Below, one piece after another: positions 30,978-42,001 of a stretch of DNA of 64,000 nucleotides. A program made the position numbers and the translations under genes. The notes under the pieces are model-generated. The model was not told the origin of the DNA. It made no database searches and saw only the letters and a program-made list of their open reading frames with translations. This stretch comes from Euglena gracilis (lineage: Eukaryota > Euglenida > Euglenophyceae > Euglenales), in the NCBI GenBank assembly GCA_039621445.1, contig CP154954.1:2232001-2296000 (forward strand), written 5' to 3'. Position 1 is the stretch's first letter. Each line of letters starts with the position of its first letter.

Positions 30978-31320
30978 TCGGCTCGGCACGGCTCGGCACG
31001 GCTCGGCACGGCTCGGCACGGCTCGGCACGGCTCGGCACGGCTCGGCACGGCTCGGCACGGCTCGGCACGGCTCGGCACGGCTCGGCACGGCTCGGCACG
31101 GCTCGGCACGGCTCGGCACGGCTCGGCACGGCTCGCACGTGTCTCGCGCGTGTCGTGCCCGCGCGTCGCCCGTGCGAGCGTGTCGCCCGTGTCGGCGTGC
31201 TGTTCTTTGCCGTCGGGACGGGTCACCGCGAGCCGTTGCACCCGCCTGTCACTTGGGCGGTTTCACTTCGATTCTCGCTGGCCTTACCCAGAGGGGTGTG
31301 GGCCCTTTTCTATTTTTTTT
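30978..31320 (-). repeat. GGCTCGGCAC minisatellite block, inverted copy
   Basis: The 10-bp unit repeats about 16 times at 30978-31135. The neighbouring unique part (to about 31320) is the reverse complement of 22515-22690, with a few substitutions and no CA tract. It lies between the 3' ends of the convergent elements E4 and E8. Confidence 0.88.
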
Positions 31321-31360
31321 TGCGTCGGAGATGGTGCTACCATGTCCTCTTCCGAGGGTC

Positions 31361-32400
31361 TCACCTCGGGCGGGTGCACTGGATGCGAATGGGGCCGACT
31401 AGGGTCCCATCCTCGGCGTGACGCACTCTTTGCCATCCTTCCATGTCCACCGCCGCCACTCCGGTGGCTCCTTGTATGCTCCTGGTTCTCGACGGCATCT
31501 CTTGCGGCGTGGCTGTTGGAGGTAACTCCTCTTGCCCTCTGGTTGTAGCGGCGGCAGAGAGCTGTTCCGCCACAAAGGCCATCAAGGTTGCGGATATACG
31601 TTGCCAAATGTCTGCGGCCATGTGCTGCCTTGCCCATCCTTGCTTGTCACCAAGGGCTTGCTTCACCAGACGGCCAAGGAGACCAGACCCCAATGGGCCC
31701 AGGCCTGACCACGGATGGAAGGACAGAGGGCTGAATAACCATCCTGCGGCTTCACATACCGGTTGGTTCTTCGTGACCTTCTTGTGTTCCATTGCTGCCA
31801 TGTTCTTTAAAGCAATAATCTCGTCCCACGACAAATCTTTCCGGAGGGGGTGGAACACTACGAGGTCGACTGCCAACGGCCCCACAGGGTCAACCCCTTG
31901 TAGGGCGACATCCGCTGGGCGCATCTTCCCACCGATGGCCACCTCTGTCTTGGTGTGCACACCATGTTCTCTGAGGACCATTGCCAGCGCGTCCCGCACA
32001 GCGTTGTGACGTTGCACGAGTTTGTTCTTTTTGCAGCATAGCAGGTGGTCCCCAAAGGGATCCATGGAGTCCCCACACAGGGGGCAAGGAGCACCAGACG
32101 AGCCCGGGAGGACCTTGGCGCCGAGCCACCATCGGAGGAGGAGGCGGTACGGTACTTTGTTGCTGGGATTTTGGTTCCCATGCCTTTGTTTGGTATCGTT
32201 TGGAGCCAGGCGGTTGTATGGGGCATCGATTGCAGTCGGAGGCGGCATTTGTCTCGTTGTGGCAAGATGTTCTTCAAAGCTTCTTTCCTTGCTTGGTGCA
32301 CTTTGTCTGTCCACCATTGCTGCCTTCTGTGGTCTTCTTCAACGTCCGATGGTTGATTCTTCTCAATCCAATCTGGCAGTGGCTCGAACTGAGGGCCGAG
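31361..32400 (-). pseudogene. E8 zinc motif and restriction-like endonuclease
   Basis: Two overlapping minus-strand frames continue E8. The first (about 32395-32160) reads RRQQWWTDKVHQARKEAL and LQSMPHTTAWLQ. The second (to the stop at 31361) has CPLCGDSMDPFGDHLLCC (C-x2-C-x9-H-x2-C-C), QRHNAVRDAL, then PADVALQGVDPVGPLAVDLV (D-x14-D), and a C-terminal stretch ending CTRPR. Only the frameshifts near 32395 and 32155 separate it from the RT. Confidence 0.85.
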
Positions 32401-34921
32401 TGTGCCACGCGAGATCCACGGCCACCTTCTTGAAATCAGGGGGCAAGGCGCAGGCCTCGGGCGGAAACCGTAACATTTGTGACCGCTGTTGTGCACATAG
32501 AATCCCTGCCATTCTGGCCGGTGCTTGGAGGACGAGGGGATCCTTCACCCCGAGGCCGGCCATGCGTAGGGGGAGTGCACACTGTGTCCATTGTGCATCA
32601 TTTGATGCCGGCTGGCCCATGATGTCATCCCAGGTCTTCCGGATGATCCGCGCCGCTGCTTGGATTGGCTCCTGTAGGGTGTCCATGTTCATGGTTCGTA
32701 GGAAATGCATCACCTTGCAGGCATCAAGACAATATCGCAAGAGCACATGCTCAACCTGAGGATCTCCCACGTTGGTGAGGACGTGACATGCTTCTTGGAG
32801 CTTGTCCACTGCCCCTTGCATCTCGGCTTTGCGGAAGGATGTTGAAAGTGGGTGTTCCACTGGGAAGCCGAGGACCCGCAGCCCGTGGTCTGGCATCCAC
32901 GGTACCCGCGGAATTGATCGCAACAAATCGAAATGGCTTCCATTTGATGTCGGTGTCTGTGCAGGACCCCACAGGCGGCATTTTTGGAGGTTGAGATGCA
33001 CGCCAAGATGTGCAGAACTCACGCTGATGGATGCCAATGCTGCCGCCAAGGTGTCCATGGAACCCACCAGGTGACCATCATCCAGATACCACACGTTCAT
33101 CTTCAAATCTTTGGGCAGCGCCAGGACCACATCTTGCCACGCCAATGCAAAGAAGAGGGGACCCAAAGGGTCTCCTTGCTGCACTCCTTGCTCACTCGTC
33201 ATTCGGTGTCCATGGTTGTAGAGGGCGGAGTGCTGAGCGTAAGACAAACGTGCCCATGCCTCAAGCTCTGGGGCCCGAATGCGTACTGCTTTCAGGAGGG
33301 CTTGCCGGTCAATTGCGTTGAACGCGTTTTGTAGGTCCACTTGCAGGATTGCCCATGCATCTCCTTGGCCGTGTTCTGCAAAGGATTGCACCCCTTGGGC
33401 TATGGTCTCACAAGCCCCTTCGGTGGTGACTCCACATTGATGCGGGTGCAGCTCTGATGCCCGTTGCTTGACACACGGTGAGGTCATGGCGAACTTGCCT
33501 ACAAAGCGGCGGAGGGTGTTCCCCACTGCAATGGGGCGAATGTTCAGACTGTCATTGGGGCCGTCCTTCCTCAATGGAATCAAGGTGGCCGATGAGATGA
33601 AGGGCATTGCTTGTGATGGCAGTGACCCTTCCAGGGCCGCTTTGGAGAACGTGCGCAGCGCTGCCAACACCATTGCCGCTGCACCGGCGTCCACACGCAC
33701 TACATCCTGGAGGTGTTGGGGTCGGAGTCCATCAGGGCCTGCAGCGGCTGCTCTTGGAAAAGAGAGTAACGTCTCACGGAGAAACTTATTCAAGTCATGC
33801 TGCTCTTGAGAGGATTCCTCCTTCGGGAATGGAAACACTTTGGAGACAGGCTCCACAAAGATGACTTCTGGCCTTCTTGGATGCAGGTCTCTGAGCTTTG
33901 CCTGCACCTTGTGGTCCAACGGATCGTGCAACCCATCAGACATGAGATGGCGCACCGCCTTGCCAAATGCTCCATCTTCCATCAAGCCCCGCAGCGTGTT
34001 CAGGAATGGGGCTTCCTGCAGCCTGTCCACTTTGTCCTCTAGGGATGGGGATGCCGTGCTTTTTTGCTTCTTGCGGTCCGGCCGAGGAATGCCTTGGCGA
34101 AACTCGTCCCACAAAGAAGCCAGGTCACCTGCCTTGAAGCGATCAACTCGTGATCTGATGAGTTGGGCGGCTTGTCCCTTGTGGCCCTTGCCACCTCGAG
34201 GCGACCAGAGGGTCACCTTTTGAAACAGGGCCCAATCTCGGAGTGCCTCCCACGATCGTTCAGAGCAGAGGCGCTGTTGCAGCTCAGCCCAGGCCACGCC
34301 CCACAATGTGACAGCCGCACGCGGGATGTGCCGGAACAGGGGCCTTGTGGTGGACAGAATCTCGTGAATTGCTGATGACATAAGCGCATTTGGGGCGTCC
34401 AATGGTGTGGATGGAGGCATGTGGTTGCTTGACGATGAGCTCGCGGCTGCATGGGCCGGTGGTGGGTGGCTTGCCGGCGGGAGACGGGTTGGGGTGGAGT
34501 CCGGTCGCACACGGTAGCAATTCTCACTTGCACACCGTTTGCCTTCTGGGAGGAGCTTGAGGCAATGTCCACACACCCAGCGTTGTGCGTCCCGCAACCA
34601 AGCAGACGAAGGCATCTCTCCTGCGGCGACGTGGACCATTGCTACATGGTTTGTGGCGAGCCGCTTTGTGTTCCATCCTTGAAAGCTGTGTCGGAGGGAC
34701 TTGCAGCAGTGAGGAAACGGGCAATGGAAAAGGCCTGGGCCCTCTTCCTCGGAATCTGAGGAATCTGGACCGCGTTCTGCTCTTCGCTTACGTGCCCGGT
34801 GGTTTGGTCCTGCTGATGCGGAAGCTGCGGAGGAGGCGGACGGTGGTGGAGGCGCCAGGTTGATGACCGCTGCTGATTGATTCACCGCCATGAAAGCTGC
34901 CCCTGGATCTGAAGGCGAAGT

Positions 34922-34948
34922 CGGCCCTGGATTTGACTCGACATCTCC
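34922..34948 (-). other. 2A-like peptide GDVESNPGP (E8)
   Basis: It has the full consensus. The upstream context (WMRDLCND) differs from the GRGxLLT form of the other elements. Confidence 0.85.
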
Positions 34949-35227
34949 ATCATTGCAGAGGTCCCGCATCCATGAACTTTGTGCTTGAAATGAGGACACT
35001 TGAAGACCTGGATCGCAAATGTGGAACCATGGAGGGAAAGCCAGGGAGGGGATGGAAAGGGGACGAATGGGGATGGGAGATGGGGGCGAAAGGTAGCTCG
35101 GGATCGTGGCGATTGAGGTTGGTGGGCGAAAGTGAATGGTGGTGGGTGGACCGTGGCGGGGACGGGGTTGGGCGCATCTTGGGGTGGGAGGGGGGGGCGA
35201 GCCAGCAGTGGGGACTGCGGCAGCACC

Positions 35228-35770
35228 ATGGGGAGGGTCAGGCCCGCCCGGGCTCACCGAGGGAGAGATCCTTGGTGGCGTCTCCCTCGGATCCTCGCCC
35301 AACGTAAACCCCGTCACGGTGGGGGCCAGCCTGCTGGTGCTTTGGGGCGCTGGGGGGGACGGGTCCGCGGGATGGCCAGCAGAGGGGACTGCGGCAGCAC
35401 CATGGGGAGGGACAGGCCCGCCCGGGCTCACCGAGGGAGAGATCCTTGGTGGCGTCTCCCTCGGATCCTCGCCCAACGTAAACCCCGTCACGGTGGGGGC
35501 CAGCCTGCTGGTGCTTTGGGGCGTTGGGGGGGACGGGTTCGCGGGATGGCCAGCAGTGGGGGCTGTGGCAGCACCATGGGGAGGGACAGGCCCGCCCGGG
35601 CTCACCGAGGGAGAGATCCTTGGCGGCGTCTCCCTGGGATCCTCGCCCAACGTAAACCCCGTCACGGTGGGGGCCAGCCTGCTGGTGCTTTGGGGCGGTG
35701 GGGGGAATGGGGCTGCCCTCGGGGGGGAGGCGCAGGGAGACTCGCCCGGGCTCACCGGGGGTGGGATCCT
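35228..35770 (-). repeat. 174-bp tandem repeats inside the E8 N-terminal region
   Basis: Three full units and a partial fourth recur with an exact 174-bp spacing (ATGGGGAGGG at 35228, 35402, 35576). Each encodes a Pro-rich 58-residue segment. The units differ at few positions, so the expansion looks recent or homogenised. Confidence 0.9.
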
Positions 35771-36124
35771 TGGTGGCATCACCCCCGGGTCACGGCCCTT
35801 GCTACTCACTGGTTGGGCGCATCTCATAGTGGGGGCGTCCCCCTCTGGGGGCCCTGGGCGGCGGGCGGGGCGGGGCGCCTCTTGACAAATGGGTGGATCA
35901 GGGGCGTCCCCCTGTCCTGGGAAGGTTGGAAGGGGTGGGAAGGCGGGGCAGGGAATGGTAGGCAGGGGCGGAGATGACTGGAGGTGGACGTTCAGATTCG
36001 TATTGTGAATTCAATTCTGATGAATTAGGAATACCCAGATTCGCGGGATTCGCGGGGAAAAAACCCTGTCGGAGTTTTGGTGACCGGATTAAAACCGCGA
36101 AATTTCCGCCCTGGAAACCAAAGG

Positions 36125-36648
36125 CCCCTCGGCCCCTCGGTACAGAAAGGCACAACTGTGTTCGTGACGCCATTTTTGACCTGTGCCAGCGCTCCGGCAT
36201 CACTCTTCGCAAAGAACAGGGATGCGAGGGTGGCACCCGTGACGCTGATCTCCTTCTCCTGGGGTGGAACAAAGGGAAGCATCTCGCTGTGGATGTCACC
36301 ATTGAACACCCGCTGGCCCCATCACGGTGGCCTCTGAACTTGACCCGAGTTCAGCGCACTTTACCAGACGCTGAAATGCACAAGAGAACACAAGCTGAAG
36401 AACGGTGCGCCCGCCACCAGTGGGAGTACATCGGGGCTGCATTTAACCCCTGGGGTTGCACAGGACCGGCAGCCTCCAAACTGCTACGCGATGTCTTACG
36501 CCTCGCGACCAATTCATATTCTGGAACAGCCAAACAACGAAAACTTCAGGAATTGACCGAAAACCTGGCCATCACCCTGGCCCGTGCAGTTGCACGGCAG
36601 CTGCGGTTGGCCGAAAGAGCCACAGATCGTATGATCTTGAACTCATAA
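36125..36648 (+). pseudogene. E7 restriction-like endonuclease fragment
   Basis: The open frame reads RHNCVRDAIFDLCQRSG, then DADLLLLGWNKGKHLAVDV (D-x14-D, with Arg-Asp in place of Arg-Pro), HPLAPSRWPLN, and a helical C terminus (NLAITLARAVARQLRLAE). It ends TDRMILNS. The frame is intact from the truncation point to the stop. It is not a close copy of any other element here, so it represents another lineage that carries the same 3' motif as E5 and E6. Confidence 0.85.
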
Positions 36649-36825
36649 GGTGAAAATGCTCCACGTTGCACCAGCTTTCCGGAGCCACAAAGCCGGAGAA
36701 CACCACCGCGCATGCACACTTCACACCTCTCCACCCATCATTGCTCTCTGCTTGGGCTTTGCCCTTGCTCTCACCGCTCGACCCACGCTCCTTCGTTGTA
36801 TATAGCCTCGCACCCTCGAACACTC

Positions 36826-36877
36826 AAATCCAGTAGGCTGTGCCACTGGTCGGTGGATTCGGTTCGCCCCACCACCG
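36826..36877 (+). promoter_or_regulatory. 52-bp conserved 3'-terminal motif, copy 2 (E7)
   Basis: AAATCCAGTAGGCTGTGCC to CCCCACCACCG. Flanking sequence diverges directly afterwards (CAACTTTCTG). Confidence 0.85.
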
Positions 36878-38200
36878 CAACTTTCTGAGGGGGCGTTTGG
36901 CCGGACCAACCTAGCCGGCCGGCAGACCAACCTAGCCGGCTGGCAGACCAACCTAGCCGACCAACATACCGGCTGTCCAGCCGTCCGTCCGGATGAAAGC
37001 CACTGTCGCTAGCCGCCTGGCTATCCAGACCAACGCCGCACGCAGTGATGGCCGGATAAGAAGTCAGTGTTTTCACCGGAGGGTGACCACGTTCGTCCGG
37101 GCCGAAGGTCGCACAGGTGATGTTCGGACCGAAAATACGTCCGGACAAGGCGACCCGGCCCCAAAAAAACTTGCGGCCCTTGGTTCCCTTCCTTGAAAAA
37201 ATATCGCCAATAAAACTGGCCCAAAACCTGGCCACTCATCGGTTCCAAAAATGGCCACCACAAACCCTCCAAAACTGACCCATTTGCCATACTCAGAAAC
37301 TGCACCTCCCCAATTTTTTTAGCTTTCGTGTGCAAAGTGGACTTGTTCCACAGCAAAAAAAACACTGTAAGAAACAAAAAAAAACAAGTTTCAGAAGAAA
37401 ACAAGCATCTCATGATAAAACGTTTCTGGTCAAAATCTGGCACCATCTGGCCCAAAACTGGCCACCACATCTAGCCCAAAACTGGCCAACACATGTGGTC
37501 CAAAAACTGGCCACCACATCTGGCCCAAAACTGGCCAACACATGTGGTCCAAAAACTGGCCACCATCTGGCCCAAAAATCGCCAAAATCTTCGGAATCTT
37601 CAAAATCCCTTCACATTTGGCACATTGGCACAAAAAGTTCCTCGGTTTCCTTTATTCTGCGGCTATTTTGTAAACAGAAACAAAAAGAAAAGGCAAGAAA
37701 CCAAACACAGTTCACAGAAACAGACCGACTTAAAGTCAGTTCTGCAGCAGTCAGCAGCATAAGGCCAAATAAGCCCCAGCACTAAGGCTAGAGGCATTGT
37801 CCACCAGGGAACGTATACATACTCTTGCACCAGCATTGTCCACCAGGGAACATACCCTTGCAAATAGTCCTCCACTTCACCTTGGTCCTGTACTTCGACT
37901 TACAAGTTGTACTTAAACTTGAAACTTGACAAATTGTACTTGATAATCCCAGCTTGTAACTAGAACCCCGCCAGGGGTCTCAGCCATGACATCGAAAAAA
38001 AACAAGCAGAAAAGATACAGTAATTAGGAATAAGTTCACTATCGCGATTTTGAGACCAACCTAGCCGTCCGTCCGTCCAGACCAAAATGCACCCTGTCCA
38101 GCCGTCCGTCCAGATGAAAGGAATTTTCTCTAGCCGTCCGTCCGTCCGTCCGTCCGTCCGTCCGTCCGTCCTCACGCCTCCTGAGTGCTCGGTACCTCTT
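36878..38200. repeat. Repeat-filled stretch: CCAACCTAGCCG units, minisatellite, CCGT microsatellite
   Basis: GACCAACCTAGCCGGC units lie at about 36900-36965, and related GACCAACCTAGCCG with (CCGT)n lies at 38050-38170. The TGTCCAGCCGTCCGTCC and GATGAAAG words recur in both. AAAACTGGCCACC units (24-bp minisatellite family) lie at about 37200-37580. At 37800-37860 TTGTCCACCAGGGAAC occurs twice. No gene is credible. Confidence 0.75.
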
Positions 38201-39364
38201 TCTGAGTGTCTATTTTTTTTCGTTCGCATATCATGTCGGACAACTGAAAGCCCCTGGTGGGGTTCAAGCTTTGAATTACTTGAAGTTCCAACCTACAACT
38301 CAAGTCATTGAACTGTTGAAGTTTGTCTTGTTTGCTGTTCAAGTGTTTTCAAATTGATCGACTGCTGTTCAAGTGTTCAAGCCTGGTGTCAGCCTTCTTC
38401 GTGGAGAGTGCGGGCCCACATTGTTTGCACCAGCAGCAGCATGTTTACCAGCTGCAGCTCCCGGACACATGGGGTCCACATCGATGGTACCAGCACCAGC
38501 ATTCCCAGCTGCAGCATTCAAGCCCTGGGAGATCCAGCCCCAGGAGAGTTGTTCACCATGGAGCCCAAGGAGCTGAAGCAAGATGCAGCAGTTGTCGAGC
38601 CCATAATGGCTCCCACTGCAGCTGCAGCAGGCACAGCCACTACAACTGGCGTAATCATGGTGAACTTTCTGATCTTCAAAGTTGCCTTGCCCAGTGTGTT
38701 TCACATTTCCCAAATTCCGATGATGCAAGAAGGGAAAACCATGCAGCGGGCTTCCAAAAGCCAGCAGCATTTGTCAGCCCCAAAATTACAGCAGGAGTTC
38801 AGCCCTGGAGTACCAGCCCAGGAGTTCGCCCCTGGAGTACCAGCCCAGGAGTTCAGCAATGGAGTACCCACTCAGCATTTCACCCCCCCGGTGCCAGCGG
38901 GGGAGACAAACCCTGAGTGGTCAAACCACAAGTTCAGCCCTGGAGGATTAACCCAGGAGACAGAGCTTAAGACATTCGGCTGGGAACATAAATGTTTTAA
39001 TTCCCATGGTTCCAAGACATTCCAACTCAAGCTGTCTGCCTTCCTGCCCCGCACCTCCCTGTCGTCACGTCGGTGTAGGTGTAGCTTTGCCATTTCACCG
39101 GGCAGGTTCAGGGAAAACAACCGTCGCAACGCCTGCTCTTATCCGAAAACAAGACAAGGATCAATGCACGTTTACGCAGAAAAGAACGCTGCGTCAGATC
39201 CGACAAAAGACCACTCGCCGCAGCGCCAAGACACCTTGGCAGCCCGTACCCATTCCCGGTCGGGGGGCGGCGCTGACCTCATACCGCTTTGGAGAAGGAT
39301 GGCACACAAAAAAGGCCACCCCCGCTGGAGGTGCTGGCGGAAATCACCAAGGCCACCACCGTTG

Positions 39365-39925
39365 TCTTCGACTGTTCCAAAACGGCCCCCACCCCGCCGA
39401 ATTGTGGCGGGACGCCGGAATCGGCCAGCACGAATGTTCAGGTCCCGTGGCACACGGGGACCTCTGCCCATCGGCATCGGCCATCACAGTTGCTTCATTA
39501 TGACGACCCGGTGGAGCCCGCTCAGATGTCCACAGGGGGGGTTCTCGAGGGCGGCGGACACCAAAAAGCGGTCCTCGTCCCGCCGAAATGCGGCGGGAGG
39601 CCGGAAACAGCCAGGCCGGATTCTCAGGTCTCGTGGCACAGGGGAACCACTGCCACCCGGCATCGGCCATCACGGTTGCTTCATTATGACGACCCGGTGG
39701 AGGCCGCTCAGATGTCCACAGGGGGGGTTTTCGAGGGCGGCGGACGCGAATAAGCGGTTCCCGGCCCGTCGAAATGCGGCGGGAAGCCGGAAACAGCCAC
39801 CCCGAATTTTCAGGTCCCGTGGCACACAGCGACCACTGCCTCCAAGCAGCGGCCTTCACAGTTCCTTCAAAATGACGACTCGGCGGAGCGCAGAGCTGGC
39901 TGGCAGGGGCAGCCTATTGAGGTGC
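39365..39925 (+). repeat. 186-bp tandem repeats in the E5 N-terminal region
   Basis: Three units at about 186-bp spacing (CGCCGAAATGCGGCGGG near 39582 and its variants near 39396 and 39768). Each encodes about 62 residues with RxPGRIxRSRGT and HHxxFIMTTRW. The third diverges at its end into the decayed 2A-like stretch. Confidence 0.85.
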
Positions 39926-40030
39926 GGTGCCATTCACGTACAACCGGTGCCGAAAGCGAGGTTTGGGTGCGCACAAGCACGGGCAGTGGGTAAACCGGGA
40001 AAAACGGGTCGCGGCAGTCTCCTGTCCTGT

Positions 40031-40057
40031 GGAGACGTCGAGAGTAACCCTGGTCCC
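40031..40057 (+). other. 2A-like peptide GDVESNPGP (E5)
   Basis: It has the full consensus with the GRGSLLSC context. About 130 bp upstream, GRGSLLRCG is followed by AIHVQPVP, which looks like an older 2A copy that has decayed. Confidence 0.9.
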
Positions 40058-42001
40058 CCCTCAGGGAAACCGGCTCCGCCGGGGGGCCGCAAACGCCCAG
40101 CTGCACCCCCGGCACCGCGGGCTGACGCGTCAACGGACAACGCCACTGACCTCGCCCACCCCGCTGACGACACCCCGGCCGCCATGGTGGTTGACCCCAA
40201 CGGCAACAACAGCGACCTCCGACACGTCGTCCTCCCGCGCATCATCGTGCCGGCAGCGCCGACTGGCCTGCAGGACATCTTGTTGAGCCGGGCAAAGACA
40301 GTGCTCCACGTGCCCGCCGGAAACCAGCGTGATGTGTCCGAGACCTTGTGCGACACCATCCTGGAGTACGTTGCCAGGCCAACGAATGACACCCTTTTCG
40401 CGGTGCTGTCTTTCCCCAAGCTGGTCCTGCGCACCGTCCCCACCGGAGGGAGAGAAGCACAGGAAGACATCTCCTCTGCAATCACGCGGCGGGTCAAATT
40501 GTTCAGGCAAGGCGACTACAGCACCCTCTGGGATGAACTACGTAACGCCACTAAACTGCCCCCTGTGGCTGTGGAGACCCGCGCCGCGAAGAAGGCTCGC
40601 ACCGTGCCAGCAGCAATCCCTGAAGCCACGCTCCGGCGAGCACGCACGCTGGTTGGGGAAGGGGCGCCAGCGAAGGCCCTCCAGGTCCTCCTCTCCGAAG
40701 GAACCCACCGCGCAAGCGACCCGGCTGTCTGGGCCAAGCTGCAAGCGTTACACCCCGAAGGGAAACCGGTAAACTTGGACACTGTCCCACGACGGGTACC
40801 CCCTTTCCCGGATGGACAGCAAGTGCGGTGGGAGGAGCTCCTCCGCGATGCCATTCTTCGCTTCCCCAGAACATCGTCGCCTGGACCGTCGGGGCTACGT
40901 CCTTGCCACCTCCAAGATGCGGTTCGTCGGCCAGGCCAAGGAGCACGACTGCTAACTGCGCTGGGGAAACTCACGTCGTCATGGGTGGATGGACAGCTCC
41001 CCAGCGACCACGCCCCGTGGTGGTGTGCCGCCAACCTGACGCCGCTGCGGAAGAAAGATGACGGCGTGCGACCCATAGCTGTCGGGGACACCATTCGCCG
41101 CTTGGTGGGCAAAGCGCTGCTCCACACCGGCCCCGCCAAGGACCAAGTGGGCAAGCTTAGCCCGTTGCAAGTGGGTGTCGGAGTGCCCAACGCAGCCGAG
41201 GCCGTCTCTCTAGCAACGCAGAGTCTGATCAGAAAGCTGAGTCCTCAAGGAAATTGGGCGGTTCTGCAGGTGGACTTCAAGAACGCCTTCAACACCCTCC
41301 ACAGGGGAGTGCTGCTCCGTGAGGCAGAAACCCGCGCGCCGGCACTGTTCAACTACCTGCGGTTCGCGTACGGACAGCCGGCTCCCCTGTTCAGCGACGG
41401 CCGCACGCTACCATCCACCAGAGGCACGCATCAAGGGTGCCCCTTGGGGCCGATCGGCTTTGCTGTTGGCCTGCAGTCCATCGCGGAGGCTATCAGCACC
41501 CAAGCAGAACTGCTGTGGTCCTGCTGGTATCTGGATGACGGAATCCTCGTAGGAGAGCCAACGGTTCTTCAGAAGTGCCTTGACTACCTACGCAGCGAAA
41601 GCAGTCGCACTGGGATACAGCTTAATAATAATAATAATAATAATCTGGCCAAGTGTGTCCTGTGGGGACCAGCAGCAGCCAGCCTCCCCGACCGAGAACT
41701 TCTGAAAATGGTGCCCTGGGCCGAGGGGTCCGGAATCACGGTCCTGGGCTGCCCAGTCGACTTCCCCAGCTCTGCAGACCACACTGTCGCCGCCTGGGCG
41801 GAAGCAACTGAAAAGATCGAACAAGCTGCTGACCTCGTTACTTCGGTCGCCGATCCCCAGTTGGCCCACCATCTCCTCCGCTACTGTCTGGACGGCTGTC
41901 GCGTAAACCACCTCCTGCGTGCCTCAGATTCGTACCTAGCGCAAAGCGAAGTCTCACGCTGCGGTGAGACCATCTTCAGCGCCTTCGAAGATATCCTGTG
42001 A

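Larger units (their letters stand above)
31361..35827 (-). mobile_element. E8: RLE-type non-LTR retrotransposon, minus strand
   Basis: The order on the minus strand is a Pro-rich N terminus with 58-residue repeats, a 2A, Cys/His fingers, an FPK-like module, RT, thumb, zinc motif and RLE. Two frameshifts (near 32395 and 32155) interrupt an otherwise complete frame. It is convergent with E4. Its 3' flank is the GGCTCGGCAC block. Confidence 0.85.
32363..35827 (-). pseudogene. E8 N-terminal region, 2A, zinc fingers and reverse transcriptase
   Basis: The ATG at 35827 opens 1,154 codons. Residues about 20-215 are Pro-rich with three 58-residue repeats (TVTGFTLGEDPRETPPR in each). The 2A GDVESNPGP is at residues 294-302. 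A C2H2-like finger follows (CPFPHCCKSLRH..HVAMVH), then CGHCLKLL. Next are WEALRDWALFQKVTLWSPRG (the FPK-like module) and the RT: AAGPDGLRPQHLQD, IRPIAVGNTLRRFVGK, LQVDLQNAFNAID (A), GVQQGDPLGPLFFALAW (B), YLDD at residues 914-917. A thumb follows (LLRYCLDACKVMHFLRT). The frame is lost near 32395, just before the C-terminal part, so the RT is intact but detached from its endonuclease. Confidence 0.85.
36125..36877 (+). mobile_element. E7: 5'-truncated retrotransposon with RLE end and 3' tail
   Basis: Sequence similarity starts abruptly near 36125 inside the zinc/RLE region and runs through the stop at 36648 to the 52-bp terminal motif (36826-36877). This is the shape expected of a target-primed insertion that ended early. 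The 3' UTR shares ATAGCCTCGC and CACTCAAATCCAG with E5. Confidence 0.8.
38558..42001 (+). pseudogene. E5 N-terminal region, 2A and reverse transcriptase
   Basis: I chose the ATG at 38558 (ACCATGG context, MEPKELKQ), because E6 has the same start and the frame further upstream lacks an ATG. Residues 1 to about 190 resemble the E6 N terminus, with QEFSPGVPA repeats. Three 62-residue repeats follow (FRSRGT, CFIMTTRW). Next come a decayed 2A-like stretch (GRGSLLRCG) and then GRGSLLSCGDVESNPGP (2A at residues 492-500). The FPK module (LFAVLSFPKLVLR) precedes the RT: SPGPSGLRPCHLQD, VRPIAVGDTIRRLVGK, LQVDFKNAFNTLH (A), GTHQGCPLGPIGFAVGL (B), YLDD at residues 991-994. After that is an LN7LAKC stretch where relatives have LNLQKC. 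TGA ends the frame at 42001, but the protein continues in frame beyond it. Confidence 0.85.

Noticed and set aside
30895-31241. Frames of Cys-Arg-Ala-Glu-Pro or Leu-Gly-Ser-Ala-Arg type repeats
   Set aside because: They are translations of the GGCTCGGCAC minisatellite. The same happens at 22.7 and 55.1 kb.
34951-35885. Plus-strand Gly/Trp-rich frames of about 250-280 codons
   Set aside because: They are antisense to the Pro-rich 174-bp repeats of E8, which join in frame to a 2A and an RT on the minus strand.
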